A DNA stretch of 64,000 nt from JBFHIJ01 sp963678775 (GTDB taxonomy: Bacteria; Bacteroidota; Ignavibacteria; Kapaibacteriales; UBA2268): assembly GCA_963678775.2 (NCBI GenBank), contig CAXXGR010000010.1, forward strand, positions 124,001 to 188,000, written 5' to 3'. Under the pieces are notes generated by a model. That model did not search any database. It was not told the origin of the DNA and saw only the letters and a program-made list of their open reading frames with translations. Shown piece by piece: positions 42,877 through 50,496 of the stretch. Made by a program: the position numbers and the translations under genes. Positions within the stretch are counted from its first letter, which is position 1. Every line of letters begins with the position of its first letter.

Positions 42877-44247
42877 ATGAACTTTTTAGACAAATTAGTA
42901 TTGCTACAGTCGGGTGCAAACCTTACATTTTTACACTACGTACTGATAATTGCACAAGTTATATTCTTAGTATATGCAGGAACTTTGCTTATTTCTACAG
43001 TGCTTTCTGTAGCATTTAGTATACTTGCAAAACGTAAGAATAATAAAAATTACTACTATCTATCAAAAGACTATATAGATTTGATTACAACTAATAAAAT
43101 CTTTGGTTTTGGGATGGGAGTAGTGCCTTTTATTTCGATCATTCTTCTTTACACGCAACTACTAAGTGGATCTAATGCACCTGTTGTGACGTATCTACTT
43201 ATTTCTTTTGTGTTGTTTGTAGTTAGTCTTACATTGATTCATATATACCAACATTCAACTGATTTGGGCTATATATTTGGATATTTAAAAAGACTACTTA
43301 GTGACTCACAAGAAGATAGAGAAGCAAAAGAATTTATCTCATTTAAAGAGTCAAATGAAAATTTATCTTCCAGAACAGGTTTTTGGGGGGCTATTTTACT
43401 TTTCATAGCTCTTAGGATTTTTATAACTTCAACTGTTATCGCCGTTCAGCCTGATTTGTGGGACAATACAGGGATGTTGGGATTTTTCTTAATGCCATCA
43501 GGTATTTTATCATGTCTCAATTTTATTACGATTAGTGCAGCAATAACAGGAGTTGCTTTACTGATTAAAAAATATGAATGGGAGTCTTCTCCAAAGTTTC
43601 AGGATGCGGAGTATCTGGCGTATGCAAGAAAGTATAATATGGGATTAGCGCTTATATTTACAGCTGTACAGCCTATTTTCTTTATGCTTAATATAACTTC
43701 AACTCCACAAAACGCCTTATCATTCACACTATTTGGATTGACTGTAGCGGCGTTAATTGTTATGGGGATTGTTGCTCATATTATATATTATATGCTAAGA
43801 AAAGATACTCTTAAATATATTAATATTTCTTTTTATGCCGTGCTCGCTCTTTTTATGTTTACAGTGGTTAAAAATCAATATGCTTTCAATATTTCTAATC
43901 AAGAAAATGTTGCAGAGCTTGCTACTAAATATGATGTGCACGAACAAGAGCTTCTTGCAGCTATGGGACAAGGAGTAGAAGAAATAAGTGGTGAAGAAAT
44001 TTACAAAGCAAAATGTACTGCTTGTCACGCTTTTGATAAAAAAATTGTAGGGCCTCCACATAAGGAAGTTTTACCAAAATATATAGGTAAAGAAGCAGAA
44101 CTTGCGAAATTTATTTTAAATCCCGTGAAAGTTAATCCGGCTTATCCTGCGATGGCTAACCAAGGCTTAAAGCCAAAGGAAGCAAAAGCAGTTGCTCAAT
44201 ATATGCTAGAAACTTTGGGGCCTAAACTTGAAGAAAAGAAAGAATAA
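42877..44247 (+). CDS. Polytopic membrane protein with C-terminal cytochrome c domain
   Basis: The product (456 aa) has about nine membrane helices over residues 15-345. A soluble C-terminal cytochrome c domain follows, with CTACHAFDKKIVGPPH (about 381) and a distal Met in YPAMANQGL. The arrangement resembles a multihelix membrane electron-transfer module tied to a haem. Several helix histidines and tryptophans could bind cofactors but I cannot assign them. It is the last gene of the act/cta block, 14 bases after ctaB and just before a terminator, so a respiratory role is likely. Confidence 0.8.
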   Translation: MNFLDKLVLLQSGANLTFLHYVLIIAQVIFLVYAGTLLISTVLSVAFSILAKRKNNKNYYYLSKDYIDLITTNKIFGFGMGVVPFISIILLYTQLLSGSNAPVVTYLLISFVLFVVSLTLIHIYQHSTDLGYIFGYLKRLLSDSQEDREAKEFISFKESNENLSSRTGFWGAILLFIALRIFITSTVIAVQPDLWDNTGMLGFFLMPSGILSCLNFITISAAITGVALLIKKYEWESSPKFQDAEYLAYARKYNMGLALIFTAVQPIFFMLNITSTPQNALSFTLFGLTVAALIVMGIVAHIIYYMLRKDTLKYINISFYAVLALFMFTVVKNQYAFNISNQENVAELATKYDVHEQELLAAMGQGVEEISGEEIYKAKCTACHAFDKKIVGPPHKEVLPKYIGKEAELAKFILNPVKVNPAYPAMANQGLKPKEAKAVAQYMLETLGPKLEEKKE

Positions 44248-44276
44248 TATAATAAACTTATTTTTGACAATTATGT

Positions 44277-44308
44277 AAAAAAAGCTCCATAGGGAGCTTT
44301 TTTTTTTT
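44277..44308 (+). terminator. Terminator of the act/cta block
   Basis: The arms AAAAAAAGCTCC and GGAGCTTTTTTT enclose ATAG and run into ten or more Ts. It is placed 30 bases after the last gene of the respiratory block. Confidence 0.92.
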
Positions 44309-44373
44309 GAGACTATTTACATGTTGACGTGTTATTATAAACAAGAACTTAAATTATAAAATATGGTGATGAT

Positions 44374-46974
44374 ATGTTAAGAGTGCTACTAATTTCTATT
44401 ATTTTACTGAGTCCAACTTTATTATTTGCTCAAATTGATCTGGATGCATATAAGAAATATATGACCGAACACGAGGATATGAGTTATGAAGAGTTACTTG
44501 AAGAATTTGATATCGGAAAATTTGCAAGATTCTGTCCGACTGACTATTCAAAAGCATTTTACTTTGATTCTACGAATACATTCATGAATTTCACTAGTGA
44601 TGAAATGCAGCTTATTAAAGAAAACGGATTTGTTGTTACTGATCGTAAAGAAGTAGAAAATTATATTAAGGGATACTATAATATCTATGTTAATGATTTA
44701 CCTGTCTATATTTCTGCAGATTTATTTACTCATTCTCTGTATTATTCCTTAACTGATTATATGAAAGAGACTGAGATAAAAGGAATATCAGGTAGATATT
44801 TTGCTATTTTAAAAGAATATAGAAAATACGTTTATAATAATAGAACAGATATTCTTACTGATGCAACTTTAAGTGAAGAATATAAAAATACTTTTAGGGA
44901 TGTTGATTTCCTGTTTTTCATAGCTGCAAATATTCCATTTGTTGTTCATAATATCGATTATCCTTTTCAAGATTATGATATTGATAGTAGTTATTATAAA
45001 ACAACACTAAATTTGCTAAGTGATGCTTACATCGCACTTAATAATTCAGATCCTGATTTCTCATATCTACAGGAAATTGAATTACCATCAGGGCATAATT
45101 ATACAATAGATTTAAGCCAGCTGATGCCACGTGGGCACTATGATACTGATGAACTAAGATCTTATTTTATGTCAATGATGTGGATAAACAGATTTTTTAT
45201 GACAATTCCTGAGAAAGAAGAAGATGTTGAGAAGAATAGGTATATGATTCTTATGTCTGCTATGATTAGGGATTTCATTGACATTTTAGGCGTTCGGGAG
45301 AATTTGGAAGACCTTGATGATATTTTGGCATTCTTTATTTCGGCACAAAACAATCTATCAATAAAGGAAGTTGATGAAGCATACGAAGCAATAGGAGTTT
45401 CCAATTTGCAGGAAATACTAGATAAAGATTTAGTTTGGGAATATTGCAAAGCGCTTAGAGAAACAGGAAAAAGTGTCCAGCTTTATAACGTTCAGATAGT
45501 CCAAGGAAATGATTTTGAGAGCGATTCTCAATCTCCACAATATTTTTCTTTGTTAGGTCAAAGACCAATTTTAGATGGCTTTGTCATGGGAAATGTAGTC
45601 TATCCAATGATTACTGATGAATCAGTTATGGAACCTATTAGAAGGATGCTGCCGGAATCTATGGACATATTATTTGCATTAGGAAATGATGCATCTGCAC
45701 ATCTTCTGGGAAATTCAATTAATAAATATCTTTATGCTGATAACTTGGCTTCATGTCGATACTTATTTGATAATATGGACGAAAAAGAGTGGAATTCTTC
45801 AATTTATAACTTATGGATGAAAGCTTTAAGGATATTAAATCCTCCAAAAGACAGAGACAATCTGCCAAAGTTTATGCAAGCTGCTGCATGGCAACATAAA
45901 AACATGAATACACAGCTTGCTTTATGGACTGAACTCAGACATTTAACAGTTTTATATGCAAAACAATCTTATACTGGTATGCCTGCATGTGATTTCCCTG
46001 ATTTTTTCATTGAGCCAAGACCGGAATTCTTTGCAATATTAGGAGAATTAAACAATAAGATTATTGAGTTTCATGATTTAGTTTTTAAAGATGGCAATTA
46101 CGAGAGTAAGATGCTTCTAGAAAGATGTTTAGCTAAAAGACAGATATTTGAGTCTCTTGAAGAAATTTCAAGAAAACAATATAATAATGAGCCTTTGTCA
46201 GAATGGGAAAAAATCTATCTTAAACAAATGATCATTATCACAGAAACTTGTCAGCCTGGTAGAGATTATGCTACGGGATGGATTTATGATTTGTTCGGTT
46301 TAAATGGTGTAGACTATTATGGTGAAAAACATGATGTAGATGAAGAGTATAAACCTAAGAGAATTACAACTGATGTGCATACTTCGCCTTCTGATGAAAA
46401 TGAAAATATAGTTGGTTGGGTCAAACATGCAGCAACAGGTGATCAGAATTATTGTACAGTCGTTACAGAAAACCAATCCGGAAACTTAACAACATATACT
46501 GGTGTTGTAAATAGTTACTACGAATATGTAACAGAAAATTTCCAAAGAGATACCGATGAAGAGTGGTTAGCCAAAATGGATCAAATACCTTCACCAAGCT
46601 TTACTAACGTATATAGAGCTGATAAAGACGGTTATAGAGCAGATATAGCAGAGCTGGTAAAGACTCACGATGTAGGTGTTGAAGAATCTAATTTTAATGA
46701 TATCAATTCCATAGGTATTTATCCTAACGTATTCGAAGATGAGTTTACAATTGCAATCAATTTTATTAAAAACAACTCAGGTAAAGCTCATATTACTATG
46801 TACAGTAGCACAGGAGAGCTAATATTTGATGCGGAATATGATAATCTGCCGAGCGGTCAAATAGTTATAAATCCTGCTAATTATGGATTAACTAATTTAA
46901 CTGCAGGTGTTTACATAATTGAATTAAGGATAGGTGAGAAGGTATATTCAGGCAAAGCAATAAAAATAAAATAG
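44374..46974 (+). CDS. DUF3160-family secreted protein with T9SS-type C-terminus
   Basis: The product (866 aa) has a signal peptide (MLRVLLISIILLSPTLLFAQ), a long helical DUF3160-like region (about 40-680) with the family-typical NGFVVTDRKE...LPVYISADLFTHSLYY start, and a C-terminal sorting domain (about 780-866: IYPNVFEDEFTIAI, GVYIIELRIGEKVYSGKAIKIK). It is probably secreted and surface-attached. The DUF3160 family has no established function. It is transcribed alone. Confidence 0.85.
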   Translation: MLRVLLISIILLSPTLLFAQIDLDAYKKYMTEHEDMSYEELLEEFDIGKFARFCPTDYSKAFYFDSTNTFMNFTSDEMQLIKENGFVVTDRKEVENYIKGYYNIYVNDLPVYISADLFTHSLYYSLTDYMKETEIKGISGRYFAILKEYRKYVYNNRTDILTDATLSEEYKNTFRDVDFLFFIAANIPFVVHNIDYPFQDYDIDSSYYKTTLNLLSDAYIALNNSDPDFSYLQEIELPSGHNYTIDLSQLMPRGHYDTDELRSYFMSMMWINRFFMTIPEKEEDVEKNRYMILMSAMIRDFIDILGVRENLEDLDDILAFFISAQNNLSIKEVDEAYEAIGVSNLQEILDKDLVWEYCKALRETGKSVQLYNVQIVQGNDFESDSQSPQYFSLLGQRPILDGFVMGNVVYPMITDESVMEPIRRMLPESMDILFALGNDASAHLLGNSINKYLYADNLASCRYLFDNMDEKEWNSSIYNLWMKALRILNPPKDRDNLPKFMQAAAWQHKNMNTQLALWTELRHLTVLYAKQSYTGMPACDFPDFFIEPRPEFFAILGELNNKIIEFHDLVFKDGNYESKMLLERCLAKRQIFESLEEISRKQYNNEPLSEWEKIYLKQMIIITETCQPGRDYATGWIYDLFGLNGVDYYGEKHDVDEEYKPKRITTDVHTSPSDENENIVGWVKHAATGDQNYCTVVTENQSGNLTTYTGVVNSYYEYVTENFQRDTDEEWLAKMDQIPSPSFTNVYRADKDGYRADIAELVKTHDVGVEESNFNDINSIGIYPNVFEDEFTIAINFIKNNSGKAHITMYSSTGELIFDAEYDNLPSGQIVINPANYGLTNLTAGVYIIELRIGEKVYSGKAIKIK

Positions 46975-47040
46975 TTTATACTTTAAAAGTATACTCTACC
47001 TCTTATGGCATCAATATAAATAATTATCAAGTAAATCTTG

Positions 47041-47079
47041 AAGCTGCCTATCTGTACAATCGCTACAATTAGGCAGCTT
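47041..47079. terminator. Stem-loop after the DUF3160 gene
   Basis: The arms AAGCTGCCTA and TAGGCAGCTT enclose a 19-base loop, followed by TCTATTTATAT. The T-run is weak, so it may be a moderate terminator for the plus-strand gene ending at 46974. Confidence 0.55.
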
Positions 47080-47126
47080 TCTATTTATATACTGAATCTT
47101 AAACATTGTTGTAAGCATATAAAGTA

Positions 47127-47224
47127 AAACATTACTGTATAAACATTACTGTATAAACATTACTGTATAAACATTACTGTATAAACATTACTGTATAAAC
47201 ATTACTGTATAAACATTACTGTAT
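47127..47224. repeat. 14-base tandem repeat array (about seven units)
   Basis: The unit ATTACTGTATAAAC is repeated head-to-tail from 47131 in six perfect copies, with a seventh that matches its first ten bases. It lies in the 346-base gap between two convergent genes, DUF3160 (ends 46974) and the TonB-receptor-like gene (ends 47321). Nothing else is seen in the gap except the stem-loop at 47041. It has no spacers, so it is not a CRISPR array. Confidence 0.95.
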
Positions 47225-47320
47225 ATAAATGCCATTGGTACAAAATCGAAATAGATAATAGAGGATTATAAAGGCATCAGTGGTACTATACTAATGGTCA
47301 TCGAAGTGTAGACTGCTAAC

Positions 47321-49198
47321 CTATAAGAAAATATAAGCTCCTATGCTAAATTCTCTACCTATAAGTGGTAAATCAAATACTCCTAAAATTTCTTTATCTA
47401 AAATATTTTTGACTGAAAACTTACCTTGCATATTGTCAATAATTTTTAAATCAAGAAAAGCATCATGTACTTGAAGATTATTTTGATTAGCGAAATTCAT
47501 ATAATATTTGAAAGAATAATTTAAGCTGAGGCGAGCTAATGGCCTTATAGTCAGAGAAGTTTTTAGCATGTCTTTAGGGATGAAAATATCTATCACTTCT
47601 TTATAGTTAGATTCTAAGCTTAAGTTTTCAATCAGCAGAGAATATGAACATATAATATCAAAATATTTATATTGAAGATTCAGCTCTGCTTCAGCGCCCT
47701 GCAGATTTACTTCTCCATTATTTACGTAAATGTTTTGTTTTAAAGATGTGTAAAAAGGATAAATATAATTTTGTATGCTATTTGAGAAAAAGTTAACAGC
47801 AACACCGGTGTAATTACTATTATATTTCAATCCAATCTCATAATAATTCTTTACTTCAGGTTCGAGTTCAAGCAAAACGCTTAGTGAATCAGAAAAGACG
47901 CTGCTATATTCATTGATATAAGGAAGCCTTAAAGAACGCCCTAAGGCTAGATTTAAATCCAAATTATCCATAAGATCCAGTGTAATACCAAAATTATATA
48001 GAATGTGATTAGTCTTATCTACAGCCCTTTTGGTACTTATTCTCATTGGGTTGTTAATCAGCAGACCAATATTATAGATAAAGTTGATATTATCTTTTAT
48101 CCAGTAGTTTTGTTTAAAAACTAATTGCAAACGTTCAGCTTCATTTTTACTTTTGTCAAAATCGATTTTATTCATAACATCAATAACATCCTTCCTATAT
48201 TTTAGTTCTGCGTATATTGGAGGGATGTAATCATTAAAGAAAATAAAGTCACTGTCAAACCCATAGGAATATGTTTTTACATTTTGTACGCCATATAATT
48301 CCTGAACGAGGAACTGACGTTCTTTATCGTAATAGAAGTGTAGCTGTTTATCCTCTGTATTAAAAAAGATATTTCCATTCATAAATACATCAGATAGTAG
48401 ATAAGTCTTGTAATTTAGTTTTGAATATAAACGGTTATCTTTTGGAATTTGAGCATATTGTTCACCAATATAATCATAAGGTAAGTCGCGACTGTTGTTG
48501 AAGAGAAGCATTAGTAAAGACAGTTGCGAATTTTGATTTTCAAATCCGAGATTGAGTAAAGCAGCAGTGCTTGTAGATAGGCTATTGTTTAATGTATATC
48601 TTTCATGCTCATTATCTTTAGAAATTGGATAGTCAGGTCGCGAGTTAAAAACCACCCCGGTATTCCAAAAAAATTCTCCTACATTACCTCCGGCATTTAC
48701 AAGCCCAAATCCATTGCTGTTCCCACCTTGGATTACAGATTTAAAGTCAAATATTTTATGGGTTTTGGCATGAAGTAGGTTAATCTCTGATCCAACATTA
48801 GAAAAAGAATTTTGATTTGTGCTATTAAAATCCAGATATGATTTTTGTATAGAGCCAAGTCCTAAAATTTCTTGAGGAACAGTGCCATTATAAGGGCTAT
48901 TTAGTTCTATTTCCGAAAAAAAGTAGTTATTCCTTTTACTGCTTAAACCTCTGATAGATACTTCACGATAATTATATGCATTTAAATAACCATAAACAGA
49001 AGGCATATTAGATAATTTATCTAAGAGGATTGTTCCGGAATTTACAGAAATAAGAGTATCTAATTTGTAGCTTTTTGTTTTTGTTAAAACAAAGAAGTCT
49101 TCAAAAATATCTACTTTCATATCTATTTGCGAATAAGCCCTAACATTTGTTATCGCAAATATTAGCAGAAACAAAAATATATTTGTCAATGTCTTCAT
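47321..49198 (-). CDS. TonB-dependent receptor-like outer-membrane barrel
   Basis: The product (625 aa) has a signal peptide, an N-terminal plug-like region (about 45-145: LDKLSNMPSVYGYLNAYNYREVSIRGLSSKRNNYFFSEIELN) and a long series of aromatic, alternating strands ending in IGREFSIGAYIFL. The C-terminal half has PYINEYSSVF and 'NYYEIGLKYN' motifs typical of TonB receptors (LRPE-E-like region). It lacks the usual carboxypeptidase-like N-terminal domain, and no clear TonB box is seen. Ligand unknown. Confidence 0.8.
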   Translation of the reverse strand: MKTLTNIFLFLLIFAITNVRAYSQIDMKVDIFEDFFVLTKTKSYKLDTLISVNSGTILLDKLSNMPSVYGYLNAYNYREVSIRGLSSKRNNYFFSEIELNSPYNGTVPQEILGLGSIQKSYLDFNSTNQNSFSNVGSEINLLHAKTHKIFDFKSVIQGGNSNGFGLVNAGGNVGEFFWNTGVVFNSRPDYPISKDNEHERYTLNNSLSTSTAALLNLGFENQNSQLSLLMLLFNNSRDLPYDYIGEQYAQIPKDNRLYSKLNYKTYLLSDVFMNGNIFFNTEDKQLHFYYDKERQFLVQELYGVQNVKTYSYGFDSDFIFFNDYIPPIYAELKYRKDVIDVMNKIDFDKSKNEAERLQLVFKQNYWIKDNINFIYNIGLLINNPMRISTKRAVDKTNHILYNFGITLDLMDNLDLNLALGRSLRLPYINEYSSVFSDSLSVLLELEPEVKNYYEIGLKYNSNYTGVAVNFFSNSIQNYIYPFYTSLKQNIYVNNGEVNLQGAEAELNLQYKYFDIICSYSLLIENLSLESNYKEVIDIFIPKDMLKTSLTIRPLARLSLNYSFKYYMNFANQNNLQVHDAFLDLKIIDNMQGKFSVKNILDKEILGVFDLPLIGREFSIGAYIFL

Positions 49199-49544
49199 AA
49201 CTACAAAATAATAAATAATTCCTGTATAGAGACATCATTTTGAGAGATATTTTTCAGGTCTATGAGTAAACTGATAATATAATCTTAAATATAGCTTCAA
49301 TTTTAGTATGCGTCTATTCAAGAGACAACATAGAGAAGGCAAGCCTTTGAGCTAATAACCCGCAAGTATTTAGTAAGATATAGCTAATATCGTCCAATTT
49401 AAAGATACACATTGATGCGAGAAGTATAGTAGAAGGACAAATCAGTTAGCCTTATATCCAGTTATTTGCTACTGTTGGGTTATATTAAAAAAGGCATAGT
49501 ATCCAAATAATACTATACCTTTAAAAACAAATCAGATAAGAATG
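49199..49544. other. 346-base gap between the receptor and the FMN-reductase-like gene
   Basis: No frame or repeat is convincing here. The left side must hold the receptor's promoter (minus strand). The right side holds the terminator at 49486-49514. Confidence 0.4.
49486..49514 (-). terminator. Terminator of the FMN-reductase-like gene
   Basis: On the minus strand AAGGTATAGTAT pairs with ATACTATGCCTT (one U-G pair) and is followed by a run of Ts. It lies 30 bases after the stop. Confidence 0.8.
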
Positions 49545-50207
49545 CTAGATAGCTATTTTTACTTTTTTAGATATACTTTGGATTGTAGCCGCTTGAATTG
49601 CACCACTTTCTACCAAGTCTTTACCTGCTACTTCACATTCTTCAAGAATGGTATTGAATATATCTCTCATGTCTTCAATAGTAGAAATTGCAGCAGAATT
49701 AGTTCTTGTTATAGATCCAAGATATTCTTTATCGAACATATTGCTAACAGATTCTATTTGGGCAGCGACATCTTCAAACAAAGTGGCATCGTTGAGATTA
49801 GTAGTACCAATAAATAAAACTTTTCCGTTTTTATTAGCATCCTCTGATGGCAATTTAATTGTACCATTAACTACAAACGGATGGAACAGCGGTTCAAGTC
49901 TATCTAATACATTAGTAAAGACTTTAGGAACCCCATATTCAAAAACAGAAGTGGCAAAAATCCAAACATCAGCATTTTTTAATTTGGGATATAGAGGTAT
50001 CATGTCATCATTGCAGTCACATGTTTGCTTATATTCAAAAAGCAAATCGTCTGTGCATCCTCTACAAGGCCCAATCTCTAAGTCGCAGGTATTCACCTGC
50101 TCAACCTGAGCTCCTGCTGATTTAGCTCCTTTCAAAAAGGCCTCAACCATCAATGGAGTTAAGTTGTCATATTGTTTCGGAGAACAATTAAAAGCTAAAA
50201 TTTTCAT
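49545..50207 (-). CDS. NAD(P)H-dependent FMN-reductase-like flavoprotein
   Basis: The product (220 aa) has a flavodoxin-like fold: MKILAFNCSPKQYDNL phosphate loop, the motif CDLEIGPCRGCTDDL (about 41-55), FATSVFEYGVPKVFTNVLDR for flavin contacts, and KVLFIGTTN. The cysteines C-x6-C-x2-C plus CDC near residue 65 recall iron-sulfur flavoproteins, but the spacing is not the standard cluster motif. It is monocistronic. The redox partner is unknown. Confidence 0.8.
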   Translation of the reverse strand: MKILAFNCSPKQYDNLTPLMVEAFLKGAKSAGAQVEQVNTCDLEIGPCRGCTDDLLFEYKQTCDCNDDMIPLYPKLKNADVWIFATSVFEYGVPKVFTNVLDRLEPLFHPFVVNGTIKLPSEDANKNGKVLFIGTTNLNDATLFEDVAAQIESVSNMFDKEYLGSITRTNSAAISTIEDMRDIFNTILEECEVAGKDLVESGAIQAATIQSISKKVKIAI

Positions 50208-50455
50208 TATATATAATATCCTATTTACAAACCCAATTTGATAACGATTATCTTAACTTGAAATTGAATAAAATATTGTCAATACATACAATTTTCAATA
50301 TTATAAGACAATATTTATATGTAGTTAATCTATTTGGCTTGTCTAAACATCTTGCTCTGAGAAGATAAACTAGAAAAATACATAAAAAAAATATAAATAA
50401 TATCGTTATATAAGAAATATTCAAAATATTGCTATTAAGAAATATAAGCCTATAA

Positions 50456-50486
50456 AAAAAGCAGTTCCTTATTGAAACTGCTTTTT
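50456..50486 (-). terminator. Terminator of valS
   Basis: The arms AAAAAGCAGTT and AACTGCTTTTT enclose a short loop, with a T-run on the minus strand, 11 bases after the valS stop. Confidence 0.85.
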
Positions 50487-50496
50487 AATCAATCTA

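Noticed and set aside
47127..47224. Possible CRISPR array
   Set aside because: The 14-base units are directly joined without spacers and there are no cas genes.
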